Position numbers and translations under genes: made by a program. DNA of 64,000 bases from Xylogone sp. PMI_703 (Eukaryota > Ascomycota > Leotiomycetes): positions 6,758,001 through 6,822,000 of the forward strand of contig JAJTUQ010000004.1 of the NCBI GenBank assembly GCA_021399445.1, in the 5' to 3' direction. The notes under the pieces were generated by a model, which saw only the letters and a program-made list of their open reading frames with translations, did not search any database and had not been told where the DNA came from. This document shows, piece by piece, positions 1 to 11,419 of this stretch; the stretch's first letter is position 1, and every line of letters begins with the position of its first letter.

Positions 1-805
1 GTAAATTGGGCCGATTCAGATGCCATGGTCTGTATGCTCTGTGTTCTCGTCAAATGGCTGCTGGGTTGAATGGATACCGACGATACGCACAAGATATGTT
101 CACAGAAATGGATGCAATGGTGAATTTATTGGCTCTTTTATATAAATTATATTGGTCGGGTGAAGATAATGTGAGTAAGTCGCAAGCTTCAGATTTGTTT
201 TGTTCTCGCTTTATATAACTGCTCACGGAAAATGACTCATCTCAAATGAAACCTCGACTTCTTGCTGTAAGCTCATATTGACTAAAGCACCTGTTTGAGA
301 TACACTCTCATATGACTCCAGGCAGCCGATTGCTTTATAGAGTGATTCTCTATACACTAGGGCTTTCCACCAAGAATATTTCCATACGCATATGTCCTAA
401 CGGTATAATATTAGGTGGAAGGTTTATGGATGTGTTTGACAACAACCTCGGCGTTTCCTTTTCACTACTTCTTCCTAAATATTCACCATACCTTGGATGG
501 TCATAGTGATACAGTATAAGCGTAGTTATCTATAAGATATTGAAATGGAGCTGATGTGTTTGGGCAGTAGCAATACTATCGATTTGTTGGCGTCTACAAA
601 GAACCAAATTGTAAGCCTCTTTGATAAGCAGTCTTGTTGAGCCTTATATGGTACAGTACATGGTTAACATTCCAAACTACTTCTGCACCTTAACATAGTA
701 TCTCTGCAACAAAAACCACCAGACAATGCCAACCAACCATAGTATCTCCCACATAACTCGGCATTCAACCGACAGATAATCTAAATCTTCACCGCAATAG
801 GTCCC
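1..805. other. Left edge, no firm gene
   Basis: A plus-strand open stretch ends near 218 (about 65 residues, with a run rich in Met, Leu and Tyr). It could be the last exon of a gene lying left of the window, but it matches no family I recognise and has no ATG at its head. From 219 to 805 I see only AT-rich sequence and the 3' side of the flavoprotein gene to the right. Confidence 0.3.
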
Positions 806-2538
806 TCAAACTTTTCCTTCTTCTTCAATTTCCTTCTTTATCAATCTTGCTACGTTTTCTCCTGCAGCCCAGCCTATGTCTCGAAGTCAGCTTATCAAAG
901 TTGCAAAAACGCTAAATCCATAATAATAAATATATCCAAAGATGACTTACTCAAATCGACACTACTACCAATCTCCTCGATAACGCTCGTCTGATATAAT
1001 CCATACTCCACTTTGAACTTCTTAAAACCTTCACTTCGAGGGAACAATAGTGGATACCCTCGAGATTCTAAACCGAGAATCCGTAGAATACCATTTCCTC
1101 CAATCTTTGAGATCAGGTTTTCAGGAATAGGACGATCAGAGATGACACGATATAATTTGTGCACGGCTTGTGCACTAAGATCTGGGCCGTATAGATCCTT
1201 GATGTAACTTATTTCCCGTACTCCTTTCAGCTCCTGGGGAAGTCGTTGGTTATCGACTATAAGGAACTGAGAAGGAATGCCGTTTTGTTGAACGTGGAAA
1301 TACCTCGTATCAAGTGCTCCATCTGTAATGATAAAAGTAATGTATAACGGCCGAAAGTAATCATCTGCCGTTGTATTCCGGTAACCAGCAAGAATAACCT
1401 TATCGAACACTTCTTCAGTCTTCTGATTGTCTCTAGCATGCTTTGACTCAACTATCCACCCACTCGTATTTGCAAGTCTGATGTCAGTCGTTTCCGTCAT
1501 CATCCTAATTTCTGCCTTACTCTTCTTCAGGAGTCCAGCGAGCACGTCCTCTAGCTTGCCGTCTATTCTCGACCCTTTATCCTCTGCCATCAGTGCCATG
1601 TTTAATGCCAGAGCACTAACCTCCACAATACCTTGGCCTAACTGGTGTCTGACCTCTTGCTCCACCACATCCTTCCGATATGAGTCACTAACTTTACTCG
1701 ATTTCAGCATCTCCATCGCATTTGTGCTAACCTCCTCTTGGGCATCCCCTGCTTCCACCATCTCCATAACCCCCTCAACACCCTGTTTGGGATTCACTAG
1801 CTTCTGGAAAGTCTTCATTGCTCTACTAGAGAGGCCTTTGGCCCAGTTGACACTATATCCGTATTTTGATGACAGAGACCTCGACAGCCGCGAATCCATT
1901 TCTTTATATGGTCTCGTCACTCGGGTAATAACATTGTGCCCATCAAAAAAGGCAATTTCTTCATTTTTCACTTCTCCCTTCCACTTGTCATCGAACTTCA
2001 TTCCTAAGTACGTCTCTGCTCTGGACCTCAGCACTCCCCCAGCAGCAAATACATCACTAGTTGCAATATCTCCGCTCCTTGCTCTAGGTTGTGCGAAATT
2101 TCCTAGCTTGACGTCTATTGCCATCCTCCCTCCTATTAGCGCCGTTTGTTCAAAGACCACGAGTTCAAGCACCCTTCCATATGGGTTTAGTTCATTTGAT
2201 AACTGCACGGCTGCAGCGACGCCAGCCGGACCTGCTCCTATGATGGCAATTTTCACGGGAGGCCCCTGAGGAGGCTTGGGGCTGTGGGGCGTGCTGCTGG
2301 GCAGGGTAACCACAAGGATGAGAGCAATGGTGGTGATCAGGAGTCCGAATGCGAGGATGCCCACTATATAGTGACTGATTGTAAGGCGAGATGTGTAATG
2401 ATGATATGTGGATCGGTACGGAGATGGCGGCCTTAGTCTCTGAGATCGTGGAGACCGACTCCGTGAAGAGCAAAGTGGTGTTCTTTCATCTGGCGAAGAT
2501 CTATAGGAGGGAGGAGACTCATCTCTATAGAGGGCCAT
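806..2538 (-). CDS. Prenylcysteine lyase/oxidase-like FAD flavoprotein, membrane anchored
   Basis: Two exons, 2538-951 and 879-806, give 553 aa. Intron 880-950 starts GTAAGT; splicing replaces a spurious tail with a C-terminus containing AAGENVA, the expected FAD-domain closing segment. The start is the ATG opening MALYRDESPP; an ORF start farther upstream (2691) is possible but would add an atypical tail in front of the anchor. Residues 1-55 are polar and Ser/Pro rich, 56-79 form one transmembrane helix, and GAGPAG (101-106) begins the dinucleotide-binding fold. The body resembles the prenylcysteine lyase family, which uses FAD and O2 to cleave the thioether of prenylcysteine released when prenylated proteins turn over. 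The single anchor suggests a type II protein with the catalytic domain in the secretory or vacuolar lumen (inference). No partner genes adjoin it. The family call is firm; the exact substrate is not. Confidence 0.85.
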
Positions 2539-3047
2539 CTGCTCAGTACTTCTTATATTTACGACGAAAATCGGATACGTCGTGCGATGGAAGAGAAAGA
2601 AAAGATGTAAGGCTCGGGAATACGGACATGGAGGGGTTTTAAGAATGTGGGCGCTTAGGTTGTGTAACATCGTAACAACGAGTAAATGCAAGCGCAGCCT
2701 TGTTGCGTTGTTGGAAGTAAAAGAGAGTGGGAGTAATCAACATTTTTGCTAGTCTGTGTATGATTTGGATATAATCGTGTTGAGTCAAACGTTTTTGTAA
2801 TTTGATAGTTTTGGGATAAGCTAAAGGTGATCGGTTCACAGACAACGAGAGAGTTGTCCCATTTAGTGGATAATGAATCACAATATTGCAATGCTGGAAG
2901 TATGTATTTCATTTTTCATGGATTGGATATGAACAGATCCTGAATGCTACCTATATATTCTCAAGCGGCACCACAGTCGCAGCCTTTATGTGAGCTCCTG
3001 ATCCATAATCCAGCTCTCTCATAATTATAGTTGAATGACATCACTCC
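2539..3047. other. Intergenic, promoter side of the flavoprotein gene
   Basis: About 500 bp between the flavoprotein start and the 3' end of the SnoaL-like relic. No coding pattern, RNA gene or repeat was seen. Confidence 0.4.
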
Positions 3048-3425
3048 TCACTTTGCTGCGGCTCCTTCATCTCCAACAACAGTAGCATGCTCTACCAACC
3101 TCTTATACCTCCCATCCTCCGCCAGCTCTCCCGTGCACCATGCCTCCACCTTCGTGACCTTCCCATCTTTGTACTGTCCCACGGCCGTATGCCCCTCCGC
3201 AAATCGACTCCCGTCCCTTATGGATTTGTAGGATATAACACTAACCGACGAGGTGATCTCCCTGAAGGCTTTCACATGGGAACGGAAAGCGTCTTGCGTC
3301 ATGGTGTTAGTACCTACGGCGATGATGGCGTCTTCAGTGTAGAACGCGCGGATAGCAGCTTCCTAGTCGGAATCTGAACGGTTGAAGGCATGTTGGATTG
3401 TGATAGCCCAATTTTGGAGCTGGCA
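3048..3425 (-). pseudogene. SnoaL/NTF2-like protein, broken by one stop
   Basis: Reading right to left, one frame gives a small alpha+beta-barrel type protein of about 125 residues: a helix ending HAFNRSDSD, a stop TAG, then EAAIRAFYTEDAIIAVG, and a beta-rich C-terminal half with VEAWCTGELAEDGRY. That is the layout of stand-alone SnoaL/NTF2-fold proteins (polyketide cyclases, dehydratases and many uncharacterised fungal proteins). The stop sits where the family normally has an ordinary residue between helices 1 and 2. No in-frame ATG opens the left part, so the gene appears doubly damaged. An alternative is that CTAG at this point is a splice acceptor and the true first exon lies farther upstream, but the sequence before it still reads as family protein. 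A short functional ORF from the Met at 3302 would lack the first helices. Confidence 0.55.
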
Positions 3426-3429
3426 TAGA

Positions 3430-4003
3430 TTTCGGGAGCTATTTCTCCATTATATATGCTTATACTTATATTTATCCCTTTCTTCAAGCTAGTAGTAAGA
3501 AAAATGGACTTCTTTGGTAATTTGCTGTAACCGGAAACTTCTTTGATTGTTTTCTTGGGTTTCCTTTCTCTTTTGGAAAAACGCAGCACAGATATAGTAC
3601 AAAGTCTGCATACGGTGAGACACGGCAAGAGTTATGTGTATTGGCTACGAATAGTTTGAGCTAACATAAATCCACTCATCGGCTTAGCTAAATCCACGTA
3701 TAAACACGTTTTAATGAGTACAATTAGATTACAGGCAAATAAAAGTTAGTTTGAAGTTGCGGATATCAGATCCGAATGGATTTAGCTGAGCCCATGAATG
3801 GTTTTAGTTCAACCTTTACCAAATGGCGATCTGCAAGTAAGCTTAAGGTTCTTACTGTACCGACATGCGTACTCGTGCTTTGGGAACCGTCGATGTACGG
3901 TCTGTTACGAATACTAACTGAAGAAGATCTCAATATAAAGCGCACCAAAAGAAATATATAGTTATACTTCCCTTATAAAGCTTAGTCTTCGCAGGCACTG
4001 CCC
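3430..4003. other. Intergenic, nothing recognised
   Basis: AT-rich spacer between the SnoaL-like relic and the inverted-repeat element. Short open frames here look like chance. No regulatory or RNA signal was recognised. Confidence 0.35.
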
Positions 4004-4011
4004 CAGGAGTA

Positions 4012-4426
4012 GGCCATAGCTAAATCGCCTCCAAACCGCCGATAACCGGCGCTTTCCCCATATTTGCGCACACTTAGACGAACATAATAAATTGCACGAT
4101 TTTTAACCATCAATATTACTGTATTATCTTTACTATTCCTTTAGAATTCTAAGTAGTAGATTCAGCCCTACAGGCTTCGCTTACAGGGTTTTAGGCCTGT
4201 AAGCAACCCAAAAGGAGCCAACGGCCGTAGGGCGTTGGCGATACAGTACGGTGCAGGCGATACAGTATGGCATACAGAGTATCGCCTCTAAATATAGGTG
4301 CTAAGGCTCTGAGAGTGACTGTTATACTGGTTTGTATACGAGTAGTGTTTTGATTGTGCTGGAATGGGGGCCGGTATCGGTGGTTTGGAGGCGATTTAGA
4401 AACCAGGAGGCGATTTAGCTATGGCC
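4012..4426. mobile_element. MITE-like element, 18-bp inverted ends, 8-bp target duplication
   Basis: The 415-bp unit begins GGCCATAGCTAAATCGCC and ends with the exact reverse complement. It is bracketed on both sides by CAGGAGTA (4004-4011 and 4427-4434), an 8-bp target site duplication as made by hAT-superfamily transposases. Beyond the perfect 18 bp, homology continues inward (left ..TCCAAACCGCCGATAACCGG, right a diverged mirror copy with the GGCGATTTAG block doubled). There is no transposase ORF, so the element is non-autonomous. The interior carries two hairpins, one around TACAGGG..CCTGTAAGC and one with stem GCCAACG/CGTTGGC, and short repeats of GCGATACAG. About 80 bp of the interior recurs near 47.6 kb. 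hAT assignment rests only on the duplication length. Confidence 0.8.
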
Positions 4427-4434
4427 CAGGAGTA

Positions 4435-5298
4435 CCTTAAGTAGGTGGCTCTCAATGCGTACAAGAGTTCCATCTCGAGGACCCTGTATCTTCCCGCAAA
4501 AGCTAAGAGGGGCTGGAATTTTACTTTCTATTTTAGGAATTGGCTTCAATCGAACTTACTATTTGAGGCTTGGCTAGAGGCGCTCAGACTTAGCAAAATG
4601 CACTCAGCAGTGTCACTGCTGTAACACAAGTCCGCGTCTTCAACCAGAGCCTGCATTTACAGAGCCAAGCAGCTGAACCTGATGAGCGTGGAGTTGCAAT
4701 TGTGTGTGTGTGGAGAAGTCCGGGGTATTGGAACTGTTGAGTAGTCTCTTACTCGGAGTAATGTTACACCTTGTAATCTGGCTTCTGACTCTTGCTTAAC
4801 GATCCCCCGCTCGCTCTGACTCTTACCTGGCGACTTTCCTCGTAGTTTTATTAACCAACTAGCGGTATACCTAAGTGAGAAACCCTATGAATTTTTCTAC
4901 TGAGGTTATCATTTAAAATCAATTTCGAATCTCGATTCCTGTTAAGGTTCTCCGTATTTGTTGATCTCCACCGTGACTGCACGGCTTCCGGGGAGTTTAA
5001 CTCAAATTACCTGGCCTCTGGCCACACAAACAATAGATATTCAAGAAAACGACCCAGGCTTTTTGGCTAGTCTGAATCTCCTCAAAAGTTAATTTATCTA
5101 AGCAACTCGAAACTACCGTACATGGTGAGGTGCTTGGAATGTAACTAAGACACAGAGTAACTGGAGGCGCACTAGTGTGCCGGTGGGCGACTAGCTGACC
5201 TTCTTTTTCAAGTATCGAGACTAGAGTTGCTCATAGGCTGTAAATCAGTAAGCCTCGGGTATGCGTGCGGATGAAGAAGGCATGATTTATATACATCT
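4435..5298. other. Intergenic, nothing recognised
   Basis: About 860 bp right of the MITE-like element. No convincing ORF in six frames, no tRNA-like cloverleaf noticed. Confidence 0.35.
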
Positions 5299-5526
5299 GA
5301 TACATCTGAATCAGATGTGTATGGTCATGCCTAGGGAATGCATCTTGGATCACTGCCTCCAATAGCTACAAACCAGTCTAGATGGCCTCGGCACTTACTA
5401 TTATCTTGTCTCGTCACGATGTTGGAATATGGAGCGGCAGTACTACGAAACCCTATACGTAAGGTATAACAATATGCAATGCGCATCCCATAGGCATGAC
5501 ATATACATATCTGATTCAGATGTATA
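5299..5526. repeat. Imperfect inverted repeat with self-palindromic arms
   Basis: Left arm 5299-5336 (around ACATCTGAATCAGATGT then GGTCATGCCTA) and right arm 5487-5526 (TAGGCATGACATATACATAT then CTGATTCAGATGTATAC) are near reverse complements over roughly 38 bp, enclosing about 150 bp of unique sequence. Each arm also contains its own short palindrome, centred on CTGAATCAG or CTGATTCAG. The whole could form a long stem-loop or be a small decayed inverted-repeat element. No clear target duplication was found. It lies just upstream of the MpaB-like gene. Confidence 0.55.
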
Positions 5527-5641
5527 CAAGACATAAGTCAGGCCTTCTTAAGGCATAAAGTATTCAGCCCATTCATTGTGCTCATAAATTCCTAAATCTA
5601 GTATTGTCGCCATTCTATCTCTGGTGGCGAGCGTCTTTGAA

Positions 5642-7557
5642 ATGACTCTTTTCTTTATTTTTATCCTTGGGAGAGCCCTTGGTGCCCTCATGGCGGTAGC
5701 AGCAGATGCACACGGTTGGTTGGGCGACGTGATCATCCATAAGCATACCATAGCTATATTCTCGGCTGCCATTGTCGTGGTTGGTTATTCCATGAGGTCC
5801 ATTAACACCGAACAGCTACCTCTGGTAACTGCTCCGATGGCTGAAGGCTTTGGATTAGGAGCTGTACTTTGCACCATTCCTGCATACATATCAAGCCCGA
5901 ATGGTTCCCTGCGGAATGGGATGCTCCATATCTCTCTCAATACTGTGCTCGGGGGAGTGACAGCATAGTAAGAATGCCACATTTCTCAAAAACCCCACTA
6001 ATATTATTTAGCTACGCCATAGATACATGCTATAGCTATAATCCATCATTGATATTAGGAAGATTTTATCTAGGACTAGTGGCAGTCTTGACTATGTTAC
6101 CGCGCATTTTCGATGCTACCGCTACAATGGTCAAATCCCTGTTGGCTCACTCAGAGAATGGTTTACCTAGCGAGGAGGTGCTTGAGAAGGACGATATCAC
6201 TATTTCAGCAACGGATGGCAATGATCTTTATGATTACTACTATCAGACAGGGGATAAACTACGTCCCCCTCCTGCTCGTACGTTGGAGTCGCCGGAGTGG
6301 TTTCAGATGCGTAAAAACTTGTTTTCTCGATACATGACCGTTTTACCAACACCGAAATCTACGCCACTGATTCGGAAGCTACAAGATCATTTTTGGCAAG
6401 GAGATGAATATATGGATCCTGTGATCGCCCTGGGGAGACGGACAAGCATGGGAAAGGTCCGTAACATGGTGCACCAAGCATTGACTCACGGTATCGAATC
6501 TGTTCCTGATGTCCCAGAAGAGATCGTGCGTCTCTTTGAACACCTAGATCGTAAACCATCCTGGTTTGATGAAGATGAATACGAACGGGGGCGCGTTATC
6601 CTTCTTGGCTCAACCATGGTTGGGCGACTGACTACCTTTGCTATGAACATCGTCATGACCGCCCTATCTCAAGCTGTCGCGAATGCGGTTGGATCCACTG
6701 GCCAGTACACAAATACTAAAACCGTCATACGAAGACACCTAGAAACAGCCCACTTCTTTCACCGGATCTCACTCCCACGGGGCTCAGATCGATTCTCTGA
6801 AACCTTTCAAGAGATTGTTAAGGTGCGCTTCATGCATAGCCAGGTGCGGTACGCTGCGAAGAAACGCTGGGGCTCTAAGGTATTCGCTTTTCATGGTAAT
6901 GCCATATCAAACACAGATATGGCTCTCGGCATTACGTCATTTGGGATTCTGAATCTCATTTTTGACAATATCTTTGGTAGGGACTTCACAATTAGTGACT
7001 TAGATGCAGCCGTCAAGCATTGGGGATATATTGGCTATGTCTTTGGTGTTGCAGAAGATATTATCCCTAAATCCTTTAAGGAGGGCGTGGAAGAATTTGA
7101 CTATATCCTCTCCACCCATGGATACGCACCCGAGTGGTCACCTAAGGTCTCTGATTCTCAACTCATCGTTCTGGAGGAAGCCACCCGTCTTATAAGCAAT
7201 CCATCTATGCAATGTTTTGTGAGCGTGACAGCAGTGCCCCTCTTCCATGGCCTGCTCTACTCTTTTGGAGGCGATGAGTTAGGGTATCGAGTACTTTTAA
7301 CACGCTACAAATAACGAGCTCGTATGCGGATCCAGGCTGTCATTGCCATGACTGTTGCAAAGGCACTGGTGATACTTTCCACGATTTTCAAAGCACTACC
7401 AGGCAACGATGCAAGAATGGAAGTCAGCAGCAAACGGGGCAATGGTGTGGGATTTCTAGTACTTGAGAAGATTGCCAAAAGAGTGGGACTCAGCAGCGTC
7501 ACATTCGAGACACATGACAAGAGTGATCCGATGGATTTTGCAATCATTAGTATATGA
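5642..7557 (+). CDS. MpaB/rubber-oxygenase family (DUF2236) integral membrane oxygenase
   Basis: Three exons, 5642-5967, 6012-7290 and 7336-7557, encode 608 aa. Intron 1 (44 bp) has CTAAT before its TTTAG acceptor; intron 2 (45 bp) runs GTACTT to ATCCAG and removes an early in-frame stop. The first 140 residues hold several hydrophobic segments (residues about 1-20, 40-55, 70-90 and a stretch before TMLPRIFD). Then comes the DUF2236 domain: an ESPEWFQMRKNLF opening, the FEHLDRKPSWFD signature, a long helix with TTFAMNIVMTAL, and HFFHRISL and KVRFMHSQVR, whose His and Arg sit where the family places haem/metal ligands (inference). Fungal relatives such as MpaB are ER-bound and cleave an alkyl chain oxidatively; bacterial rubber oxygenases are haem enzymes. 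The substrate here is unknown and no biosynthetic cluster surrounds it. GTG at 5624 was rejected as a start in favour of ATG at 5642. Confidence 0.8.
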
Positions 7558-8261
7558 ATAATAATTGCGCTTTTATTGTTAATACGCAAAGGTCATAAGT
7601 ATAAATATGTTGATAGTTTACAAAAGAAAATATAAAGAGTTAATCGTTGTCATGAACTTAGCAAAGATTTTAACAGCTTAATACTATTCACTTCGTGTTA
7701 AGCAGTACTTATTTCCTTGCCCGCTGACTAATATAGCCTACCAATTGCCCATATGTTGAGGTGAAACACCATGGGATAGGCCGCTACTCATAATCTAAGT
7801 TTATTTAGCTATTTGTTTCGGATGTGTCAACCATATCTAGGTGCAGAATTGAGTCAAATTGGGGTCCTCATCATGTAAAAGCTTTGTTAGTTATTAATTT
7901 ATTTCGGAGGAAGGAAAGAGAGGTTGAAACAGGAAATTTCTTCCGCGGTAAAGAAGTCTCAGTTGAAAGACGTAGAAAGTAATCAGAAAGCTGTACAGCC
8001 TTAAGATTTAATGTGTATAATAGTGTGTAGGAATAATGATTTTTAGAGAACCTAGTAGATCATATCAAAACCAAGAACAAGAATTTGCTCATCAAGATCA
8101 CTAATCGAAATCTCTAGCTGGCCACAATCTCCATGACGAGGCGAGCAACTACCTAGTGATTAGATGCCGCACTTGGGATAAGTGGCTGAGGATTGTAATA
8201 ATCACATAATCACCATTAGTGCAAGCAGGATTTTGGGCGGAAGGAGATCTGAGATGCAGTT
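7558..8261. other. Intergenic, nothing recognised
   Basis: AT-rich 700-bp spacer with no supported gene between the oxygenase and the TGCGG-rich block. Confidence 0.35.
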
Positions 8262-8397
8262 TGCGGGGAGACATTCTTAGTGGGATTGCGGGAAAGAATT
8301 TGCGGCTAGAGTATGAGTATGCGGGGATACGGGTGAGGTTGCGGCTACGGCTAACTAATATTGAAGCTGACAATATTGCTGGGGCTGCGTTACCGCA
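8262..8397. promoter_or_regulatory. TGCGG array upstream of the aldehyde dehydrogenase
   Basis: Five direct TGCGG pentamers (starting 8262, 8287, 8301, 8320, 8340) are followed by one inverted CCGCA (8393), all within 136 bp and 330-470 bp before the dehydrogenase ATG. Similar sites mark three other promoters of the same cluster. TGCGG contains the CGG triplet contacted by Zn2Cys6 regulators and equals the WGCGG half-site known for Aspergillus AlcR. Binding here is inferred. Confidence 0.5.
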
Positions 8398-8730
8398 CTA
8401 CTGCGACGATCTATAGAGTACAATGAAGCATGTGAGTTGTATCAAGAGCTGGCTGGTTTGTCATTGGTATAGTTCATATCAAGTTTCTCTGAAACATCCT
8501 TTAATCGAAAAGCTGACATCCCGATACCGTAAGCCAGTCTACCTATGTATTCAGCTACTTTCTCTATTATCGGGCCGCAGTATAAAGTGGTCCAATGATT
8601 TATAGCTATAACAGCCCTTACAGTGATGTGTAAAGCGGAGCCGAAAGGGGATCAACGATTTGTGTGTACAGCCCTTCAGAACACAGGCCGATTTAACCTC
8701 AACGTCGCCTTCTCCAGGCCAGACTTCACA
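8398..8730. other. 5' leader and proximal promoter of the aldehyde dehydrogenase
   Basis: About 330 bp. Open frames continue upstream of the chosen ATG but start with atypical residues. No further motif was recognised. Confidence 0.35.
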
Positions 8731-10318
8731 ATGGGTTTCATAACATCAAACAACAAGCAGATCGTGCCTGTATGGATCAATGGCGAGGCACAAGAAATCC
8801 ACGATGACCGACTGATTGAAGTTGTATCTGCAGAAAAGGGTGGTGTTGTTCATTATGCTCAAGGTGCTTCACCAGAAACTGCTAGCGCTGCTGCTGATGC
8901 TGCTCTGGTGGCGTTCCAGTCCTGGAAACACAGCAATTATGCAGACAGGAGGGCACTTCTTCTTCGCGTTGCAGACCTCTACGAGCAAAGGGCAGACGAG
9001 ATCGTCAAATGGCAAATGGCAGAGACTTCCTGTGTAGAGATATTTGCTCGGTTCAACATCAAACTAGCCGTCGATGGTATTCGAGATCTTGCTGGTAGCT
9101 TGATACATGCGATGACGGGAGCGATTCCACCCATGCAAGCTGAAGGCTGGGGTCTTGTCGTTAAGGAACCGATTGGGCCAGTTCTAACCATACCCCCTTG
9201 GAATGCCAGCATTATTCTTTCCACTCGAGGGGTGTCTGCTGCTATCGCTGCTGGATGTACAGTTGTGCTCAAGGCCTCCGAGGTCTGTCCGCGAACACAC
9301 AGCCTGATCGTAGAGATATTTGAGCAGGCCGGCTTACCCAAGGGCTGTATCAATCAAGTCCAAGCCGCTAGGAAAGATGCTGCAGCTGTTACTGAGACCC
9401 TAATCTCACACCATGCAATTCGCAAAGTCGAGTTCATTGGAAGTGCTGGAGTGGGGAAACAAATTGGGCAAACCGCAGCTAAGTACCTGAAGCCCATCCT
9501 CATGGAGCTTGGAGGCAAAGGACCAGCGTTGGTCCTGAAGGATGCCAACCTTGAAGCTGCGGCCGCTTTATGTGCGTTTGGTGCTTTTGTTCATCACGGC
9601 CAGATTGTAAGAGTAGATCCTTTTGCAAGCCATGCCTTATGTGCTCGTTGAACTAATCCTTGACAGTGTTTTTCTACAGAACGAATCATTGTCGATAAGG
9701 CTGTCGCCGAAAAATTCATTGAGCTCCTCAAGAAAGAAGTGAACTCCAACTACGGAGGCGCGGTTGGCATGGCTGCGAGTCTTCAGGGAGCCAACCGGGC
9801 GCATGAGCTTATAGACAAGGCCATCAAACGTGGTGCTCAGTTTGTAGTGGGAGACAATACATTTGTTGGTGACTCTAGGGCATCCTTAAAACCGACTATC
9901 ATTACAGGTGTTCAAGCTTCGGATGAAGTCTCTGATCAAGAAACTTTTGGACCTTCTGCATCCTTGTACATCGTCGACAGCGAGCAAGAGGCAATCAGGC
10001 TTGCCAACGCCTCCGCCTATGGCTTATCTGCCAGCATTCACAGCATCGACCATCTCAGAGCTCTAAACTTGGCGAGGGAGCTCGATTACGGCCAAGTCCA
10101 CATCAATTCGACCACTGTTTATGACCAATCCACCTTGCCCATTGGAGGCATCAAAGGGAGTGGATGGGGAAACGTAACTTTGCACCGCTTAGTGTGAGAT
10201 GAAAACTTGGCTGACTTATGCTTCACAGAATAATAGCCATTACGGACTCTCCGAATTCCTAATTGACAAAACGATCACTCTCCATTCACCGAAAGAGTCA
10301 CTGACGTTTGGTGTATGA
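8731..10318 (+). CDS. NAD(P)-dependent aldehyde dehydrogenase (aromatic aldehyde type)
   Basis: Exons 8731-9606, 9667-10173 and 10229-10318 encode 490 aa, the usual family length. Seen motifs: PPWNASIIL (cofactor Asn region), the nucleotide-binding FIGSAGVGKQI, ELGGKGPALVL with the general-base Glu, GQICFSTERIIV with the catalytic Cys, ETFGP, and the closing SGWG..NNSHYGLSEFLIDK. Intron 1 (60 bp) sits directly before the catalytic TGT codon. Intron 2 (55 bp) must be removed to gain the last 30 residues. The enzyme oxidises an aldehyde to an acid through a Cys thiohemiacetal. The sequence most resembles the salicylaldehyde/vanillin dehydrogenase-like group (inference), which fits the neighbouring dihydroxybenzoate decarboxylase. 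ATG 8731 gives the normal N-terminus; the longer frame to 8623 adds untypical sequence. A TGCGG array precedes the gene. Confidence 0.9.
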
Positions 10319-11419
10319 GCAGAGTAAGTCATGGGATCATTCGTTTGTTGTCGTGACATGCAAATCCGAATCTTTCGATGGTCAGATAAGAGAGTTAGCC
10401 ATTAAACTAGCTGCAAAGCGCAAGAGCGATCGAAATATAACACGATGAGATAGTGCTTCGTTTGAAGGCTGCAAAATCTCCTCAGTACCGTCCGCGGATC
10501 CTAGTTCAAGATAAAGTTCATATATCTTTGCTCTTGTCAAAGCCCACTAGCTCTCAGTCAGATTTAAATTATGTAGGGGCTCTATCATGCATGAATATAT
10601 CTCCTAGTTGAATAATAGTTGAAACAAAAGCTCTGTATACTTCTGCGATTATTCTAGCTATCACAGCTCTCTATACTGATTTAAGATCACCGATCTTTCA
10701 TGAATGAAAATCAGTACATTGATGATTGTTCGGACCGGAATCCGAAAGGCGGCCGGGGCCGAATGCGGATCTGCACCACTACAGTAGCCTAATTGGCCAT
10801 GTCGTACTCCGAGATTGAAGCACATATTTTTGTTTATATAGCCATACTTGATACAAGAGATAGTCCGATAGTTAGATCAATTAAACTTATATGATCTTAC
10901 ATTAACCGCCAGTCATAACCATTCCAACAATTATGACAAAAGACAAACTTAGATCTTTACACCATTTCCATATCTGGAAAAACAGCCCAAGCTAATCGTT
11001 ATATAGCATACCGTGCTTTGACCTCAGGTCTCCACTGCTAAACTCATTCCTTATTATTCATATCATACGACAAATACTGCATAACTCTGAGTTACACGTT
11101 GTTATCAGCTTCTAACTGGAGATTTGAGCTCTCGGTACATATGGCTGAGATCTCATTTGAGGAACTAACTCGCAATTACAACGTCGTTATAGAGGCACTC
11201 TAAGATAATGTTATCGTAGAAGAATGCTCTAAAGGGGGTCAGAATCCATACTTTAAACCAACATAACAATAATGGCTGGAAGGGAGGGTATTCATACTCT
11301 GAATCCTATTATAGGTACCTTGATTGCATCTTGGCCTCTTGATTGCAGCTCTTTGGGCGGCATTTCTGAAAGCTTTGGTAGAGTACTCGCCATAGACACG
11401 GAGAGCGAACATTGTGAGG
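10319..11419. other. Convergent intergenic region, nothing recognised
   Basis: 1.1 kb between the 3' ends of the dehydrogenase and the regulator. Composition is AT-rich, with one GC-rich patch near 10727-10770 containing CGG triplets. No gene supported. Confidence 0.35.

Noticed and set aside
1427..2269. 280-codon plus-strand ORF
   Set aside because: Complete shadow of the prenylcysteine-lyase-like gene on the opposite strand, which has clear family motifs.
7324..7557. Separate small gene after the MpaB-like ORF
   Set aside because: A 45-bp GT..AG intron joins it in phase to the oxygenase, so it is the last exon.
8219..8416. 65-codon plus ORF with repeated Arg-Leu
   Set aside because: It is the translated TGCGG array, not a protein.
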